Shown: positions 34,503-44,501, counted from the stretch's first letter. The stretch: DNA of 64,000 nt from Pseudonocardia kujensis (GCF_021283305.1 NZ_JAJSOK010000013.1:62001-126000); one strand, 5' to 3'. Notes: a model not told the origin generated them from the sequence alone. Made by a program: numbers and translations.

Positions 34503-34518
34503 CCTAACGACTGTTAGG
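34503..34518. promoter_or_regulatory. palindrome CCTAAC-GACT-GTTAGG in divergent promoter
   Basis: Perfect 6-bp arms with a 4-bp spacer, 40 bp before the leftward LLM gene and 61 bp before the rightward PucR gene. Its low GC makes it stand out. It suits a TetR-type repressor; a TetR gene lies downstream of the PucR gene. Confidence 0.55.
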
Positions 34519-34578
34519 GAGGCAGATTGTGACGGTAGTCGCAGGGCCCTGCCGAACCAACGACGTCGAGGGAGAGCC

Positions 34579-36198
34579 ATGGCGAGTCCTACAACGGTCC
34601 GCCCGGAGCCGCCGCAACAGGACGTGACGGCGGCGTTGACGCTGGTCGTGCGCGCGGCGCGCGCCGAACTCGGTGCCGCGCGTTGCGTGGTGTACGCGCG
34701 CCGCGCCGACGGCGTCCTCGCCCGCCTCGCCGCCGACGGCGACCCGCAGCGCTGCCTGCACACCAGCGCCGCGGTGCCGCTGCTCGTCGAGGGGGAGGTC
34801 GCCGGGGTGCTCGAGGTCGAGCGCCCCGCCGTCGACGGCCGTCCGCCGGACGACACCGCCGCCGAGCGCGACGCCACCGCGGCGGCCCCGTACGCCGGCC
34901 TCGCCGAGACGATCCTCGGCCGGGAGCGGCAGGCGGACGTCGGTGCCCGGCAGCGCCGCGAGCTCGCGGAGCTGGGCCGGACCCGGGAGCTGCAGCGGCG
35001 GCTGTCCGCGGCCGTGGCCAGCGGGGCCGAGGGGGACGCGCTGGTCTCGCTGCTGGCGTCGATGCTCGGCACCGGCGTCGCCCTGCTCGACGCCGCGCTG
35101 CACCCGGTGGCCTGGAGCGCGCCCGAGGGGCCCGCGGTGCTGCACGAGTCCTCGTTCCTGCCCGGTACCGCCCGGGTCCGCACGGCGCTCGCCGACCTCG
35201 GACCGGAACGCACCACGGCGGTGCTGCCGCCCGATCCCGACGCCGGCCTGATGCGCCGTCACCTCGTGGCCGCGCTGGTCGGTGAGGGGGAAGTGTCCGG
35301 CTACCTCGACGTCGTCGAGACGGGGCGGCGGCTCGGCCCCGCCGACGCCGCGGTCGCCGAGTACGCCGCGGCCGTGCTGGCCCTGCAGTCGCTGTCGGAG
35401 ACCCGGCGCGCGCAGGCGGTCGTGCAGGCCCGCGACGACGTCCTCGGCGAGCTGCTGCGCGGTTCCCGCACCCCCGACGACCTGCGGCGGATGGCGGCGC
35501 ACGTCGGCCTGGAGGTGGAGCGGCCGCACCTGCTCGTGCGGCTGCCGGTGGCCGACGGGCGCAGCGCCCGGGACGGCCGGGCCCCGGCCTCCGCGGTGGT
35601 GGCGGACGCGATCGGGGTGCCGGTGCTCGCGATCGCCGAGCCCGACGCCGTCGTCCTGCTCGCCGGGCTGCCCGCCGGCAGCGCCCCGGAGGCCCGGGTG
35701 AAGGCGCAGCTGGGCGCGGTGCTCGACCGGCTCGGGCCGTTGACCGGCTGCCGCCGGGCCGTCGTCTCGGCGGTCTGCCGGCGGGTCGAGGACTACCCGG
35801 CGGCGCACGCCGAGTGCCGGGACGCCGAGGCGATCGTGGCCGGCTTCGGGGGTCGGCCCGGCGTCCTCGACGCCGCGGACTTCCGCACGCTGCGGCTGGT
35901 GGTGAACGGCGAGCGCACCTCGGTGGCCGTGCAGTTCGCCGAGACGCTGCTCGGCCCGCTGCGCCGTAACGACGCCGAGACCGGCGGCGACCTGACGGAC
36001 ACGCTCCGGCACTACCTCGCCTGCGGCGCACAGGTGCGTGCCACGGCGAAGGTGCTGGGCGTGCACGAGAACACCATCCGCTACCGCCTGGGCCGCATCG
36101 AGCACGTCGGCGGCCTCGACCTGCGGCGGTTCGACGCCCTGCTGGCGGCCCAGCTCGCCCTGCAGATCGACGACCTGGCCCGCGGCGGCAGCGCATGA
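34579..36198 (+). CDS. PucR/CdaR family transcriptional regulator
   Basis: A 539-residue regulator. The N-terminal part (about 15-140) is GAF-like, a central region follows, and a C-terminal HTH domain carries the diagnostic LACGAQVRATAKVLGVHENTIRYRLGRIE. Family members activate catabolic genes in response to a ligand. The ATG at 34579 has a GGGAGAG site. It is divergent from the LLM/SnoaL pair and followed 70 bp later by a TetR regulator, so both may control that pair. Confidence 0.9.
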   Translation: MASPTTVRPEPPQQDVTAALTLVVRAARAELGAARCVVYARRADGVLARLAADGDPQRCLHTSAAVPLLVEGEVAGVLEVERPAVDGRPPDDTAAERDATAAAPYAGLAETILGRERQADVGARQRRELAELGRTRELQRRLSAAVASGAEGDALVSLLASMLGTGVALLDAALHPVAWSAPEGPAVLHESSFLPGTARVRTALADLGPERTTAVLPPDPDAGLMRRHLVAALVGEGEVSGYLDVVETGRRLGPADAAVAEYAAAVLALQSLSETRRAQAVVQARDDVLGELLRGSRTPDDLRRMAAHVGLEVERPHLLVRLPVADGRSARDGRAPASAVVADAIGVPVLAIAEPDAVVLLAGLPAGSAPEARVKAQLGAVLDRLGPLTGCRRAVVSAVCRRVEDYPAAHAECRDAEAIVAGFGGRPGVLDAADFRTLRLVVNGERTSVAVQFAETLLGPLRRNDAETGGDLTDTLRHYLACGAQVRATAKVLGVHENTIRYRLGRIEHVGGLDLRRFDALLAAQLALQIDDLARGGSA

Positions 36199-36268
36199 AC
36201 CGCCGGCCCGGGGTTCGATCCCGCGTGGTTCGATCTCCGGGGCGGTGCCGACCGGAGGGGGATCCACG

Positions 36269-36958
36269 GTGACGCAGGCACAGGCGGCCCGGGCCCGGGG
36301 GACACGGGCCCGGCCGCGCGGGCCGCGGTCGGCCGCGCGCCGCGCGGAGCTCGTGGCGGTGGCGAGCCGGTTGTTCCGCGAGCGCGGCTACCACGGCGTG
36401 GGCATGCGGGCGATCGCCGAGGCGGCCGACATCCAGGCCGCCTCGCTCTACCACCACTTCGCCAGCAAGGAGGAGCTGCTCCTCGAGTCGATCTACGTGG
36501 TCGACCGCGACCTGGTGGTCGACCAGCTGCCGATCCTGGAGGGCGGGGGGACGTACCGGGAGCGCCTGGAGCGGCTGGTCCGCGGGCACGTCGGGCACAT
36601 CGGCGCCAACCGGGACGCGTGGTGGGTGGCGGGGCGCGAGCTGCGCGCACTGTCCCCGGGGAAGCTCGACGAGGTGCAGGTCTACCGGCGCCGCTACCAG
36701 CACGCCCTCGGGGACTTCCTGGCCGCGGGCACCGCGGCGGGCGCGTTCGCGTGCGAGGACCCGCGGCTGTCCGCGCTCGCCGTGCTGGACATGATCAACG
36801 GACCGAACGAGTGGTGGGAACCGGGTGGCCGGCTCGCCATCGACGAGCTGGCCACCCGGTACGCCGCGCTGGCGATGCGGCTGGTGGGCGGCGACCCGGC
36901 GGAGGGGACCGCCGCGGTGCAGGGTCAGGCCAGGAAGCGCAGGAGCTCGGTGCGGTAG
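36269..36958 (+). CDS. TetR family transcriptional regulator
   Basis: A 229-residue repressor. The N-terminal HTH reads LFRERGYHGVGMRAIAEAADIQAASLYHHFASKEELL. The ligand domain ends with WWEPGGRLAIDELATRYAALAMRLV, a form common near acyl-CoA and LLM genes. The GTG at 36269 has a GGAGGGGG site. Its last 34 bp overlap the convergent hydrolase gene. The palindrome CCTAAC-N4-GTTAGG upstream of the PucR gene is a plausible target. Confidence 0.88.
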   Translation: MTQAQAARARGTRARPRGPRSAARRAELVAVASRLFRERGYHGVGMRAIAEAADIQAASLYHHFASKEELLLESIYVVDRDLVVDQLPILEGGGTYRERLERLVRGHVGHIGANRDAWWVAGRELRALSPGKLDEVQVYRRRYQHALGDFLAAGTAAGAFACEDPRLSALAVLDMINGPNEWWEPGGRLAIDELATRYAALAMRLVGGDPAEGTAAVQGQARKRRSSVR

Positions 36959-37722
36959 GTGTCGGGGTCCTCCAGGAAGGGCGCGTGCCCGACCCCGGCG
37001 AACTCGACGAGCCGGCCGTCGCGGCAGAGCTCGATGCCCGCCTTCGCGCCCGAGAACGACACGAAGGCGTCGTCCGTGCCGTGCAGGGACAGCACGGGCA
37101 CCGCCAGCCCGGCGAGGAGCTCGCGCTGGTCGAGGTCGATCAGCCCCCGCATCGTGTCGGCGGCCCGCGCGCCGGTCTGCATGAACTGCAGCCAGATGGC
37201 CTGCAGCACGTCGTCGGGCACCGGCTTGGCGCACACCGCCGAGGCGATGCCGCGGAAGGTCGACGGCCGGTCCGCGGCCAACCCGGCCAGCACGGCCTCG
37301 GTGTCGGCGGCGTTGCCGCCGTGCGGCCACCCGTCGGTCGCGGTGTAGCGCGGGCTCGCCCCGCCGGTGAGGACCACGCCGGAGATCGCGTCGCCCAGCT
37401 CCGCCGCCGCGGCGCCCACGACCGCCCCGCCCAGCGACCAGCCGTTGAGCACCGGTCGGTCCAGGTCCAGGTGCCGGACCAGGGCGACGACGTCCGAGGC
37501 GATGGCCTCGACCGAGACGTCGTCGAAGTCCTTGTCCGAGCGCCCGCACGCGCGGTGCTCGATCAGCGCGACCTCGTGCCCCGCGCCGAGGAGGGCGGTG
37601 AGCGTGGTGTCCCAGCACTCGCTCGTCGCGCCCCAGCCGTGCACCAGCACGACCGGGCGCCCGCCCGAGCCGCGGTGGTGCTCGTAGTAGACCTGCTTGC
37701 CGTCGCGCTCCAGGTACGCCAT
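36925..37722 (-). CDS. alpha/beta hydrolase
   Basis: A 265-residue alpha/beta-fold hydrolase. The oxyanion HGWG is near residue 29, the nucleophile elbow GWSLGG (Ser near 96), the acid Asp in LHGTDDAFV, and the His in GVGHAPFLEDP. The early IEHRACGRSDKD is typical of non-haem peroxidase/esterase-like members. It ends the leftward pair starting at the LLM gene (25 bp gap), so the two probably act on one substrate. Overlaps the convergent TetR gene at its 3' end. Confidence 0.87.
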   Translation of the reverse strand: MAYLERDGKQVYYEHHRGSGGRPVVLVHGWGATSECWDTTLTALLGAGHEVALIEHRACGRSDKDFDDVSVEAIASDVVALVRHLDLDRPVLNGWSLGGAVVGAAAAELGDAISGVVLTGGASPRYTATDGWPHGGNAADTEAVLAGLAADRPSTFRGIASAVCAKPVPDDVLQAIWLQFMQTGARAADTMRGLIDLDQRELLAGLAVPVLSLHGTDDAFVSFSGAKAGIELCRDGRLVEFAGVGHAPFLEDPDTYRTELLRFLA

Positions 37723-37747
37723 GTCGTCTCCTTCTCGGGGGTCGGGG

Positions 37748-38767
37748 TCAGGCGGCGAGCCGCTCGCGGACCTGCGGCATCACCTTCGTGGCCAGGTACT
37801 CGACGCGCTCGGAGCCGCTCTCGACGGGCTCGCCCGGCAGCTGCGCCCAGAAGTGCACGTCGCGGATCTGCGGGCGGTCCCGCAGCAGCGCGGTCAGCTC
37901 GGTGACGGCGGTGTCGGCGTCCCAGAGGAGGTAGGCGCCGGCGTCGACGATCTGTTGCGGGTCGGTGAAGCGCGGGGTGGCGTCGGGCGGGCCGAACGCG
38001 CCCCAGGCGATGTACTCGTTGAGCTGGTAGAGCGCGTGCTCGCCGATCCGTGCCCAGGTCCGCTCCGGGTCCTCCGCGATCACGGCCCACTGGCCGGCGT
38101 AGATCCTGGCGTCCTCGACGGGCCTGCCGAGCGCGGCGACCGCGTCGAGATAGGCCTGCTGGTGGGCGTTCTGGGTGGAGAGGAAGCCGTCGGCGATCCG
38201 TGCGGCCCGGGCGATCGCGGGCTCGGCCATCGCCCCGACGAGCAGCTGCGGCGCCGTCTCCGGCCGCGGGGTCACGGCCAGCCCCTCGGGCAGCGCGTAC
38301 CGCTTGCCGGAGAAGCCGCTCGCGTCGCCGGCCCAGGCCCGCCGGATGATCTCGACGCCCTCCTCGAGCAGGCTGGGCCGGTTGCGCACCGTCTGCCCGA
38401 ACGCCGCGAACTCGCGCTCCCAGTAGCCCTGCCCGACGCCGAGGTCGAACCGGCCGCCGGTGAGCAGCGAGAGGGTGGCGGCGTCCTCGGCCAGCCGCAC
38501 GGGGTTGTGCAGCGGCGAGACGATCAGGTTGGTGCCGATCCGGAGGGTCGCGGTGCGCTCGCCGATCGCCGACGCCAGCACGAAGGGGGAGGGGCTGTAC
38601 CCGTCGTCGCAGAAGTGGTGCTCGGTCAGCCAGACCGAGCCGAGGCCCTTCTGCTCGGCCCAGGCGATCTGGTCCAGGACCTCGCGGTAGAACGAGCCGA
38701 AGGGCCGCTCCGGGTCCGGGTTGCGGAAGTCGTACCAGAGCCCGAAGACCGGTCCCGTGCCGTCCAC
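37748..38767 (-). CDS. LLM class flavin-dependent oxidoreductase
   Basis: A 339-residue luciferase-like enzyme with LGSVWLTEHHFCDDGYSPSP, LRIGTNLIVSPLHNPVRLAEDAATLSLLTGGRFDLGVGQGY and HFWAQLPG near the end. The GTG at 38767 has a GGAGGAGG site; upstream open sequence is not family-like. It is upstream of the alpha/beta-hydrolase in the same unit and divergent from an SDR dehydrogenase. Function is probably monooxygenation of a ketone, alcohol or terpenoid-like substrate, which is inference. Confidence 0.88.
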   Translation of the reverse strand: MDGTGPVFGLWYDFRNPDPERPFGSFYREVLDQIAWAEQKGLGSVWLTEHHFCDDGYSPSPFVLASAIGERTATLRIGTNLIVSPLHNPVRLAEDAATLSLLTGGRFDLGVGQGYWEREFAAFGQTVRNRPSLLEEGVEIIRRAWAGDASGFSGKRYALPEGLAVTPRPETAPQLLVGAMAEPAIARAARIADGFLSTQNAHQQAYLDAVAALGRPVEDARIYAGQWAVIAEDPERTWARIGEHALYQLNEYIAWGAFGPPDATPRFTDPQQIVDAGAYLLWDADTAVTELTALLRDRPQIRDVHFWAQLPGEPVESGSERVEYLATKVMPQVRERLAA

Positions 38768-38968
38768 CTGTGCCTCCTCCGTCGGGTGCCGCAGGAGCGT
38801 CCCGGGGCGGGGCGGGGGTGTCATCCCCCTCGTGCGCGCGGCGTTGTCGACGTCCCCAACCGGGCCGCGCGGTCCTGTGGACTCTCCCAACACCTCGGCG
38901 GCGCCGCCCTGTCGGCGGTGCGCGGCGGTTCCTACCGTCGGCCGGGCCGTCGTCGAGAGGAGCACGTC

Positions 38969-39748
38969 GTGTCCGATCTCCCCCCGCTGCAGGAGGCCAC
39001 GCTGCGCGACAAGGTCGCCGTCGTCACCGGCGCCGCGCAGGGCATCGGCCGGGCCACCGCGCTCCGGCTGGCCGCCGAGGGTGCGCTGGTGACGTGCGCG
39101 GACATCAAGGACACCGCCGAGACCGTCGCGCTCGCGGAGAAGGAGGGCGGGCAGGCCGTCGGCGTGCGGCTCGACGTCCGCCGCGCCGCCGACTGGGAGG
39201 CCGGGATCGCCGGGGTGCTCGAGCGGCACGGCCGGGTCGACCTGCTGGCCAACATCGCCGGCATCGTGAACATGCAGAGCGAGGACACGGTCGTCGGGCT
39301 GACCGAGGAGGCGTGGGAGAACGTCCTCGCGACCGACCTCAAGGGTGTCTGGCTCGGGATGCGGGCGGTCCTCCCGTCGATGATCGAGGCCGGCGGCGGC
39401 CGGATCGTGAACATCAGCTCGCTCGCCGCGCTGCGCGGACTGCCGAACCTGGCCTCGTACTCGGCCGCGAAGGGCGGCGTGATCGGGCTGACGCAGCAGG
39501 CGGCCTTCGAGTACGGCCCGCGGAACGTGCTGGTCAACGCGATCGCCCCCGGCACGATCGACACCCCGATCCTCGGTGACATCACGCCGGAGATGAAGGC
39601 GGCCAACGCCCGCGCCCACATCATCGACCGGCTCGGCCTGCCCGAGGAGATCGCCTCGATGGTGGCGTACCTGTTCCGCGAGGGCCGGTTCGTGACCGGG
39701 CAGGTCTACCCGGTCGACGGCGGGTGGTCGGCCAAGGGCAACTACTGA
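38969..39748 (+). CDS. SDR family NAD(P)-dependent oxidoreductase
   Basis: A 259-residue short-chain dehydrogenase. The cofactor motif TGAAQGIGRATAL is near residue 20, acidic Asp in CADIKD suggests NAD preference, NIAGI is near 93, catalytic Ser in NISSLAALRG, and YSAAKGG (Tyr/Lys) near 160. The GTG at 38969 has a GAGAGGAG site. It is divergent from the LLM/hydrolase unit with a 201-bp gap, so a common catabolic pathway (alcohol oxidation, then LLM) is plausible. Confidence 0.9.
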   Translation: MSDLPPLQEATLRDKVAVVTGAAQGIGRATALRLAAEGALVTCADIKDTAETVALAEKEGGQAVGVRLDVRRAADWEAGIAGVLERHGRVDLLANIAGIVNMQSEDTVVGLTEEAWENVLATDLKGVWLGMRAVLPSMIEAGGGRIVNISSLAALRGLPNLASYSAAKGGVIGLTQQAAFEYGPRNVLVNAIAPGTIDTPILGDITPEMKAANARAHIIDRLGLPEEIASMVAYLFREGRFVTGQVYPVDGGWSAKGNY

Positions 39749-39877
39749 TCCGTCGCGCCGTCGGGGCCGAGCAGGTCGGGCGGGCGGCCGCCTCGCGGAC
39801 GGCGACGCCGGGGCAACGGCGGTCACTATCCTCGGGACCGTGTCGGCGTCGACCGGAACGCTCCGCCGGGGCCGGGG

Positions 39878-41122
39878 ATGACGGCCTCGCCCGAGCTCAC
39901 GCTGCGTGCCCTGTCCCCGGGCCTGCTCGCGTTGCCCTGGGAACAGCCGCTCGGGGAGTGGAGCCCGGCCGAGGTCCCGTTGCGCGACATCGCCGTCGGC
40001 CCGAGCCGCCACCTCGTCCGGTTCGTGGGGTGCGACGGCCTGCTGTGGGCCCTCAAGGAGCTGCCGCACCGCGTCGCGCGCAAGGAGTACGCGGTGCTGC
40101 GCACGCTCGAGGACCTGGCCCTGCCGGCCGTCCGGCCCGCGGGCGTGGTGTTCCAGGCCGAGGACACCGCGATCCTGGTGACCCGCTACCTAGAGGGCTC
40201 GTGGCAGTACCGGCGGCTGTTGATGCGGCTGCCGCCGAACCGGCCGACGCACCGGGCCCGGCTGTTCGACGCGATGGCCGGCCTGCTCGTCGAGCTGCAC
40301 CGGCACGGGATCTTCTGGGGCGACTGCTCGCTGGCCAACACCCTGTTCTCCCGCGACGGTCAGATCCTGCAGGCCTGGCTGGTCGACGCCGAGACCAGCG
40401 AGGTCCATCCGTCCCTGTCGGACGGGCAGCGGCAGATCGACCTCGACATCCTGGTCGAGAACGTCGCGGCCGGGATGGTCGACCTCGCCGAGCGGCTGGA
40501 CCGGCCGCCGGAGATCCACGACCAGCTGATCGACGAGGCGCTCGCGATCCCGGGCCGCTACCGGGCGCTGTGGGACGTCCTGCACACCGAGCCGGTGTAC
40601 TCGTTCGGCGACCGGTACCGCGTGGAGGGCACGATCCGCGAGCTCAACGAGCTGGGGTTCGCGGTCGAGGAGGTCACGCTGCGCCCCACCGGCGACGGGC
40701 CCGGCACGCTGCGGCTGCAGGTCGCGGTGGGGGACCGGCGGTTCCACGCCGACCAGCTGCGCGCGCTCACCGGGCTCGACGCCGGCGAGGGCCAGGCCAG
40801 GATCCTGCTCGGCGACCTGCACGCGTACCAGGCGGCCCGATCGCGGCGCCGTGGCCGCGAGGTCGGCGAGGCGGAGGCGGCGCGGAGCTGGCGGGACGAG
40901 GTGTTCGAGCCCGGGACCGCGCGGGCGCACGCCGCGCTCGGCGGGGTCGGGTCGCCCGTGCAGGCCTACTGCGACCTGCTCGAGGTGCGCTGGATCCTCA
41001 GCGAGCGGGCGGGTGCCGACGTCGGCGACGGACGTGCCCTCGCGGCCCTCGCCGGTCGGGCCCCGACCGATTCGGCCGCCCGCGCGGCGGTCGCCGAACC
41101 GCCGGAGCCGGGGGAGGGGTAG
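39878..41122 (+). CDS. DUF4032 kinase-like protein
   Basis: A 414-residue protein of an actinobacterial family with a lipopolysaccharide-kinase-like fold. A Lys (LWALKELPHRVARKEYAVLR), the catalytic-loop-like HGIFWGDCSLANTLF (where HxDxxxxN is usual) and DAETSE (for the Mg Asp) are visible, so kinase activity is possible but altered. The last 120 residues form the DUF4032 C-terminal domain (LLEVRWILSERAG). The ATG at 39878 follows GGGGATG-rich sequence without a strong site. Not obviously linked to neighbours. Confidence 0.8.
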   Translation: MTASPELTLRALSPGLLALPWEQPLGEWSPAEVPLRDIAVGPSRHLVRFVGCDGLLWALKELPHRVARKEYAVLRTLEDLALPAVRPAGVVFQAEDTAILVTRYLEGSWQYRRLLMRLPPNRPTHRARLFDAMAGLLVELHRHGIFWGDCSLANTLFSRDGQILQAWLVDAETSEVHPSLSDGQRQIDLDILVENVAAGMVDLAERLDRPPEIHDQLIDEALAIPGRYRALWDVLHTEPVYSFGDRYRVEGTIRELNELGFAVEEVTLRPTGDGPGTLRLQVAVGDRRFHADQLRALTGLDAGEGQARILLGDLHAYQAARSRRRGREVGEAEAARSWRDEVFEPGTARAHAALGGVGSPVQAYCDLLEVRWILSERAGADVGDGRALAALAGRAPTDSAARAAVAEPPEPGEG

Positions 41123-41252
41123 GGCGTCCGGCGGGCCAGGCCGGGCGGAGCCGGATAGCGGCTCGGGGATCGGGATTCGGGCGACGCCGGAGGGCCGTCG
41201 TGGGCACCTCCGGCGTCGCCGGCGCGCGGTTCCCCGGAGGAACCGACGGGTC

Positions 41253-41426
41253 CTACCGGATGGTGAGCCGGCTGTCCGGGTCGACGACCTGCTGCTCGGC
41301 GCTCGGCTCCCCGGCGGCCGGCTCCTCGGCCGGGGCGGCCGGGTTCGGCACGCTCATGACCGGGCCCAGTACGTCGGGCGCGCCGGTCGCCGCACCGACC
41401 AGTGCCGCGCGGGTCGTCGTGCGCAT
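41253..41426 (-). CDS. possible small protein, 57 aa
   Basis: A 57-residue frame with strong GC3 bias and a GGAG six bases before the ATG at 41426. It starts with MRTTTRAALVGAATGAPDVL and continues with PNPAAPAEEPAAGEPSAEQQVVDPDS, so a short basic/alanine-rich helix is followed by an acidic proline-rich tail. No homologue recognised. It may be a real peptide gene in the 560-bp gap between the DUF4032 and permease genes, or chance. Confidence 0.35.
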   Translation of the reverse strand: MRTTTRAALVGAATGAPDVLGPVMSVPNPAAPAEEPAAGEPSAEQQVVDPDSRLTIR

Positions 41427-41682
41427 GAGGAGCTCCACTCGTCCGTCCGGGGACCTCGTCGTCCCGCCTCCTCGTGCTGGCGGCGGTGCCGACGAGCGTC
41501 ATCGGGCACAACGGCCGCGCGCCGGGGGAGGCGCGAGGCTCCACACGAAGGGGTGACGACCGCGACCTGCTGCGCGACGACCCCGCGCGACGGGGGCCCC
41601 TCCGCGCCACCCACCGCCCTCGCGAACGGGACGAAACACGGACCGTCTGGCCCGGTGGTCGGATCAGCGGGATGCTGCCGCG

Positions 41683-43638
41683 GTGGGCGTGATCGAGAGC
41701 AGCCGGCACCGGGTCGGGGGGTGGCTGCTGCAGGGCGAGAGCCGGCACGCGCGGCAGGGGCCGCACACCCACCCGCCGGAGCCGGAGAAGCGGCATCGGT
41801 GGTGGAAGGTCATGTGCCTCACCGGGGTCGACTACTTCAGCACCCTCGGCTACCAACCGGGCATCGCGGCACTGGCGGCCGGCGTGCTGAGCCCGCTGGC
41901 GACCGTCGTGCTGGTGACGGTCACCCTGCTCGGCGCGCTGCCCGTCTACCGCCGCGTGGCGCGGGAGAGCCCGCGCGGCGAGGGCTCGATCGCGATGCTC
42001 GAGCGGCTGCTGCCCTTCTGGCGCGGCAAGGTGTTCGTGCTGGTCCTGCTGGGCTTCGCCGCCACGGACTTCCTCATCACGATGACGCTCTCGGCCGCCG
42101 ACGCGACCGCGCACGTCGTCGAGAACCCGCTGGTCCCGTCCCTCCTCGACGGGCACGACGTCGGCATCACGCTGTTCCTGCTCGCCCTTCTGGGCGGGGT
42201 CTTCCTCGCCGGGTTCGGCGAGGCCATCCGGATCGCCGTCGTCCTGGTGGCGGTCTACCTGGGGCTCAACGCCGTGGTGGTCGTCGACGGACTGCGGCGC
42301 ATCGCGACCGCGCCGCAGGTCGTCACCGACTGGACCCGGCTGCTGGAGATGCAGTACCCGAACCCGTTCCTGGCCCTCGCGGTGGCGCTGGTCGTGTTCC
42401 CCAAGCTCGCGCTGGGCCTGTCCGGCTTCGAGACCGGGGTCTCGGTGATGCCGTTGATCAGGGGCCGGCCCGACGACACCGAGCGCCGCCCGGCCGGCCG
42501 GATCGCCGGGGCGCGGAAGCTGCTCACCACCGCGGCGCTGATCATGAGCGCGTTCCTGGTGACGTCGAGCGTGGTGGTGACGCTCCTCGTCCCCGCTCCC
42601 GCGCTCGCGCCCGGCGGCTCCGCCAACGGCCGCGCCCTCGCGTACCTCGCGCACGCGGACCTCGGGCCCGTGTTCGGCACGGTCTACGACCTGTCGACGA
42701 TCGTGATCCTCTGGTTCGCCGGCGCCTCGGCGATGGCGGGCCTGCTGAACCTGGTGCCGCGCTACCTGCCGCGCTACGGCATGGCCCCGCACTGGGCGCG
42801 GGCGGTGCGGCCGCTCGTCCTCGTGATCACTGCGATCGCGTTCCTGGTGACCGTGCTGTTCGACGCGAACGTCGACGCCCAGGGCGGCGCCTACGCCACC
42901 GGCGTCCTGGTCCTCATGACCTCGGCGGCGATCGCGGTCACGCTCTCGGCGCGGCGGAAGAGCAGCCGGGCGGTCTTCGCCGGCTTCACCGTCGTGTCAC
43001 TGGTCTTCGTCTACACGACCGCGCTGAACATCGCGGAGCGGCCGGAGGGCGTGAAGATCGCGGCCTGCTTCATCGTCGGGATCCTCGTGGTGTCGTTCGC
43101 GTCCCGGGTGGTCCGCGCCTTCGAGCTGCGGGTCACCGAGGTCCGGCTCGACGACGTCGCCCGCGGCTTCCTGGACTCGTGCGCCCCGGGCCCGGTCCGG
43201 CTCGTCGCCCACGAGCCGCGGCCCGGGGAGTCCTCCAGCCCGGCCCGCGACGAGGAGTACCGGGCGAAGCTGGCGGAGGAGCGCGAGGACCACAACATCC
43301 CGGACCCCGAGAAGGTGCTGCTGGTCGAGGTCCGGATCACCGACCCGTCGGAGTTCGAGACCTCGCTGAGCGTGGTCGGCGAGCAGCGCGGCCCCTACCG
43401 CGTGCTGTGCACCGAGGCGCCCTCCGCGCCGAACGCGATCGCGGCACTCCTGCTGCACGTCCGCGACGTCACGGGCCGCGCCCCGCACGTCTACTTCGAC
43501 TGGACCGAGGGCAACCCCGTGCTGCACCTGCTCCGCTACCTGTTCACGGGTCAGGGCGAGGTGGCCCCGGTGACCCGCGAGATCCTCCGGGAGGCCGAAC
43601 CCGACCTGCGCCGGCGGCCCGCGGTGCACGTGGGGTGA
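41683..43638 (+). CDS. APC superfamily amino acid permease
   Basis: A 651-residue membrane transporter. After a charged N-terminus ([23 protein letters not shown], the APC unwound-helix glycine motif) come about 12 helices and a 170-residue cytoplasmic tail (about 480-651) containing [19 protein letters not shown]. The long tail and [14 protein letters not shown] start set it apart from classic amino-acid permeases; a K+-uptake-like or regulator-linked role is possible. The GTG at 41683 is used; the ATG 20 bp before gives a stop. Substrate unknown. Confidence 0.82.
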   Translation: MGVIESSRHRVGGWLLQGESRHARQGPHTHPPEPEKRHRWWKVMCLTGVDYFSTLGYQPGIAALAAGVLSPLATVVLVTVTLLGALPVYRRVARESPRGEGSIAMLERLLPFWRGKVFVLVLLGFAATDFLITMTLSAADATAHVVENPLVPSLLDGHDVGITLFLLALLGGVFLAGFGEAIRIAVVLVAVYLGLNAVVVVDGLRRIATAPQVVTDWTRLLEMQYPNPFLALAVALVVFPKLALGLSGFETGVSVMPLIRGRPDDTERRPAGRIAGARKLLTTAALIMSAFLVTSSVVVTLLVPAPALAPGGSANGRALAYLAHADLGPVFGTVYDLSTIVILWFAGASAMAGLLNLVPRYLPRYGMAPHWARAVRPLVLVITAIAFLVTVLFDANVDAQGGAYATGVLVLMTSAAIAVTLSARRKSSRAVFAGFTVVSLVFVYTTALNIAERPEGVKIAACFIVGILVVSFASRVVRAFELRVTEVRLDDVARGFLDSCAPGPVRLVAHEPRPGESSSPARDEEYRAKLAEEREDHNIPDPEKVLLVEVRITDPSEFETSLSVVGEQRGPYRVLCTEAPSAPNAIAALLLHVRDVTGRAPHVYFDWTEGNPVLHLLRYLFTGQGEVAPVTREILREAEPDLRRRPAVHVG

Positions 43639-43647
43639 GCCGGGCGC

Positions 43648-43677
43648 CGCGGGCGTCGAGGACGGCCTGCGCCCGCG
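43648..43677. terminator. hairpin between convergent permease and lactonase-like genes
   Basis: 8-bp stem (CGCGGGCG with CGCCCGCG) and a 14-base loop in the 89-bp convergent gap. No U-run. Confidence 0.45.
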
Positions 43678-43727
43678 CGGGTTCGGTGATCAGCCCGACG
43701 GGGTGCGAGAGGCACCACCGGACGACC

Positions 43728-44501
43728 TCAGGCGACCCGCACCGCCGACACCCCCGGGACCTGCGGGAACCGGGCGAAGACCTCGGGGTCGTGGCCGGGG
43801 ACCACCAGGTCGGCGGCGTCGGCGAGCTCCCGGGCGCGGTCGAAGCCGGCGTACATCGCGGGCGTCGAGTGCAGGATCGGGAAGAGCCGGTCCTGCTCGA
43901 GGTTCTCGTAGAAGTGGGCGGCGTCGGAGGCGAGCACCACCCACCCGCGGGCCGATCGGACGCGGGTCAGCTGCATCCCCGCGGTGTGCCCGCCCACGAG
44001 GTGGACCGACAGCCCGGGCGCGAGCTCCCGGTCGCCCTCCACCAGGTCGAGGCGGTCGGGAGAGCCGAGGACCTCGCTGAGGTCGTCGTCGGAGACGAGC
44101 CAGCGCTCACGGGCGATGCGCTTCGCGACCGGGCCGGACCAGTAGTCGGCCTCGGCGCGCTGCACCACGCGCCGCGCGCGGGGGAACCGCGCGACCGTGC
44201 CGGTGTGGTCGTAGTGCAGGTGGGAGAGCACGACCCGCTCGACGTCGGCGGGGTCGACCCCGAGCGCGGCGACGCCGTCGGCGGGGGAGCAGTGGAACTC
44301 GAGCCCGTCGAGCGGGGTCCCGCGGTCGGGGTCGAGCCCGGCGTCGACGACGACGGCCCGCTCCGGCGAGACGGCCAGCCAGACGTAGTAGGCGGTGGGG
44401 TGCGGCTCGTCCCAGCGCTCGTCGTAGCCGAGGAAGTGCTGGCCGCGCCGTCCGGCACGCGTGGCGTACCGGACGGCGAAGACCTGGAACTCCTCGCTCA
44501 C
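43728..44501 (-). CDS. MBL-fold metallo-hydrolase, lactonase-like
   Basis: A 257-residue metallo-beta-lactamase-fold enzyme with a complete HxHxDH site (SHLHYDHTG, near residue 93), His in VGGHTAGMQ, Asp in VVLASDAAHFYENL, and a final His in VPGHDPEV. Overall pattern and size match N-acyl-homoserine-lactone lactonases (AiiA-like) that quench quorum signals. It could equally hydrolyse a quinate- or shikimate-derived lactone, as its GTG start overlaps the stop of the MFS importer by four bases. Confidence 0.87.
   Translation of the reverse strand: MSEEFQVFAVRYATRAGRRGQHFLGYDERWDEPHPTAYYVWLAVSPERAVVVDAGLDPDRGTPLDGLEFHCSPADGVAALGVDPADVERVVLSHLHYDHTGTVARFPRARRVVQRAEADYWSGPVAKRIARERWLVSDDDLSEVLGSPDRLDLVEGDRELAPGLSVHLVGGHTAGMQLTRVRSARGWVVLASDAAHFYENLEQDRLFPILHSTPAMYAGFDRARELADAADLVVPGHDPEVFARFPQVPGVSAVRVA

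Noticed and set aside
36925..36958. Frame error causing the TetR/hydrolase overlap
   Set aside because: Both proteins have normal C-terminal ends for their families, so a 34-bp convergent overlap is the simpler reading.
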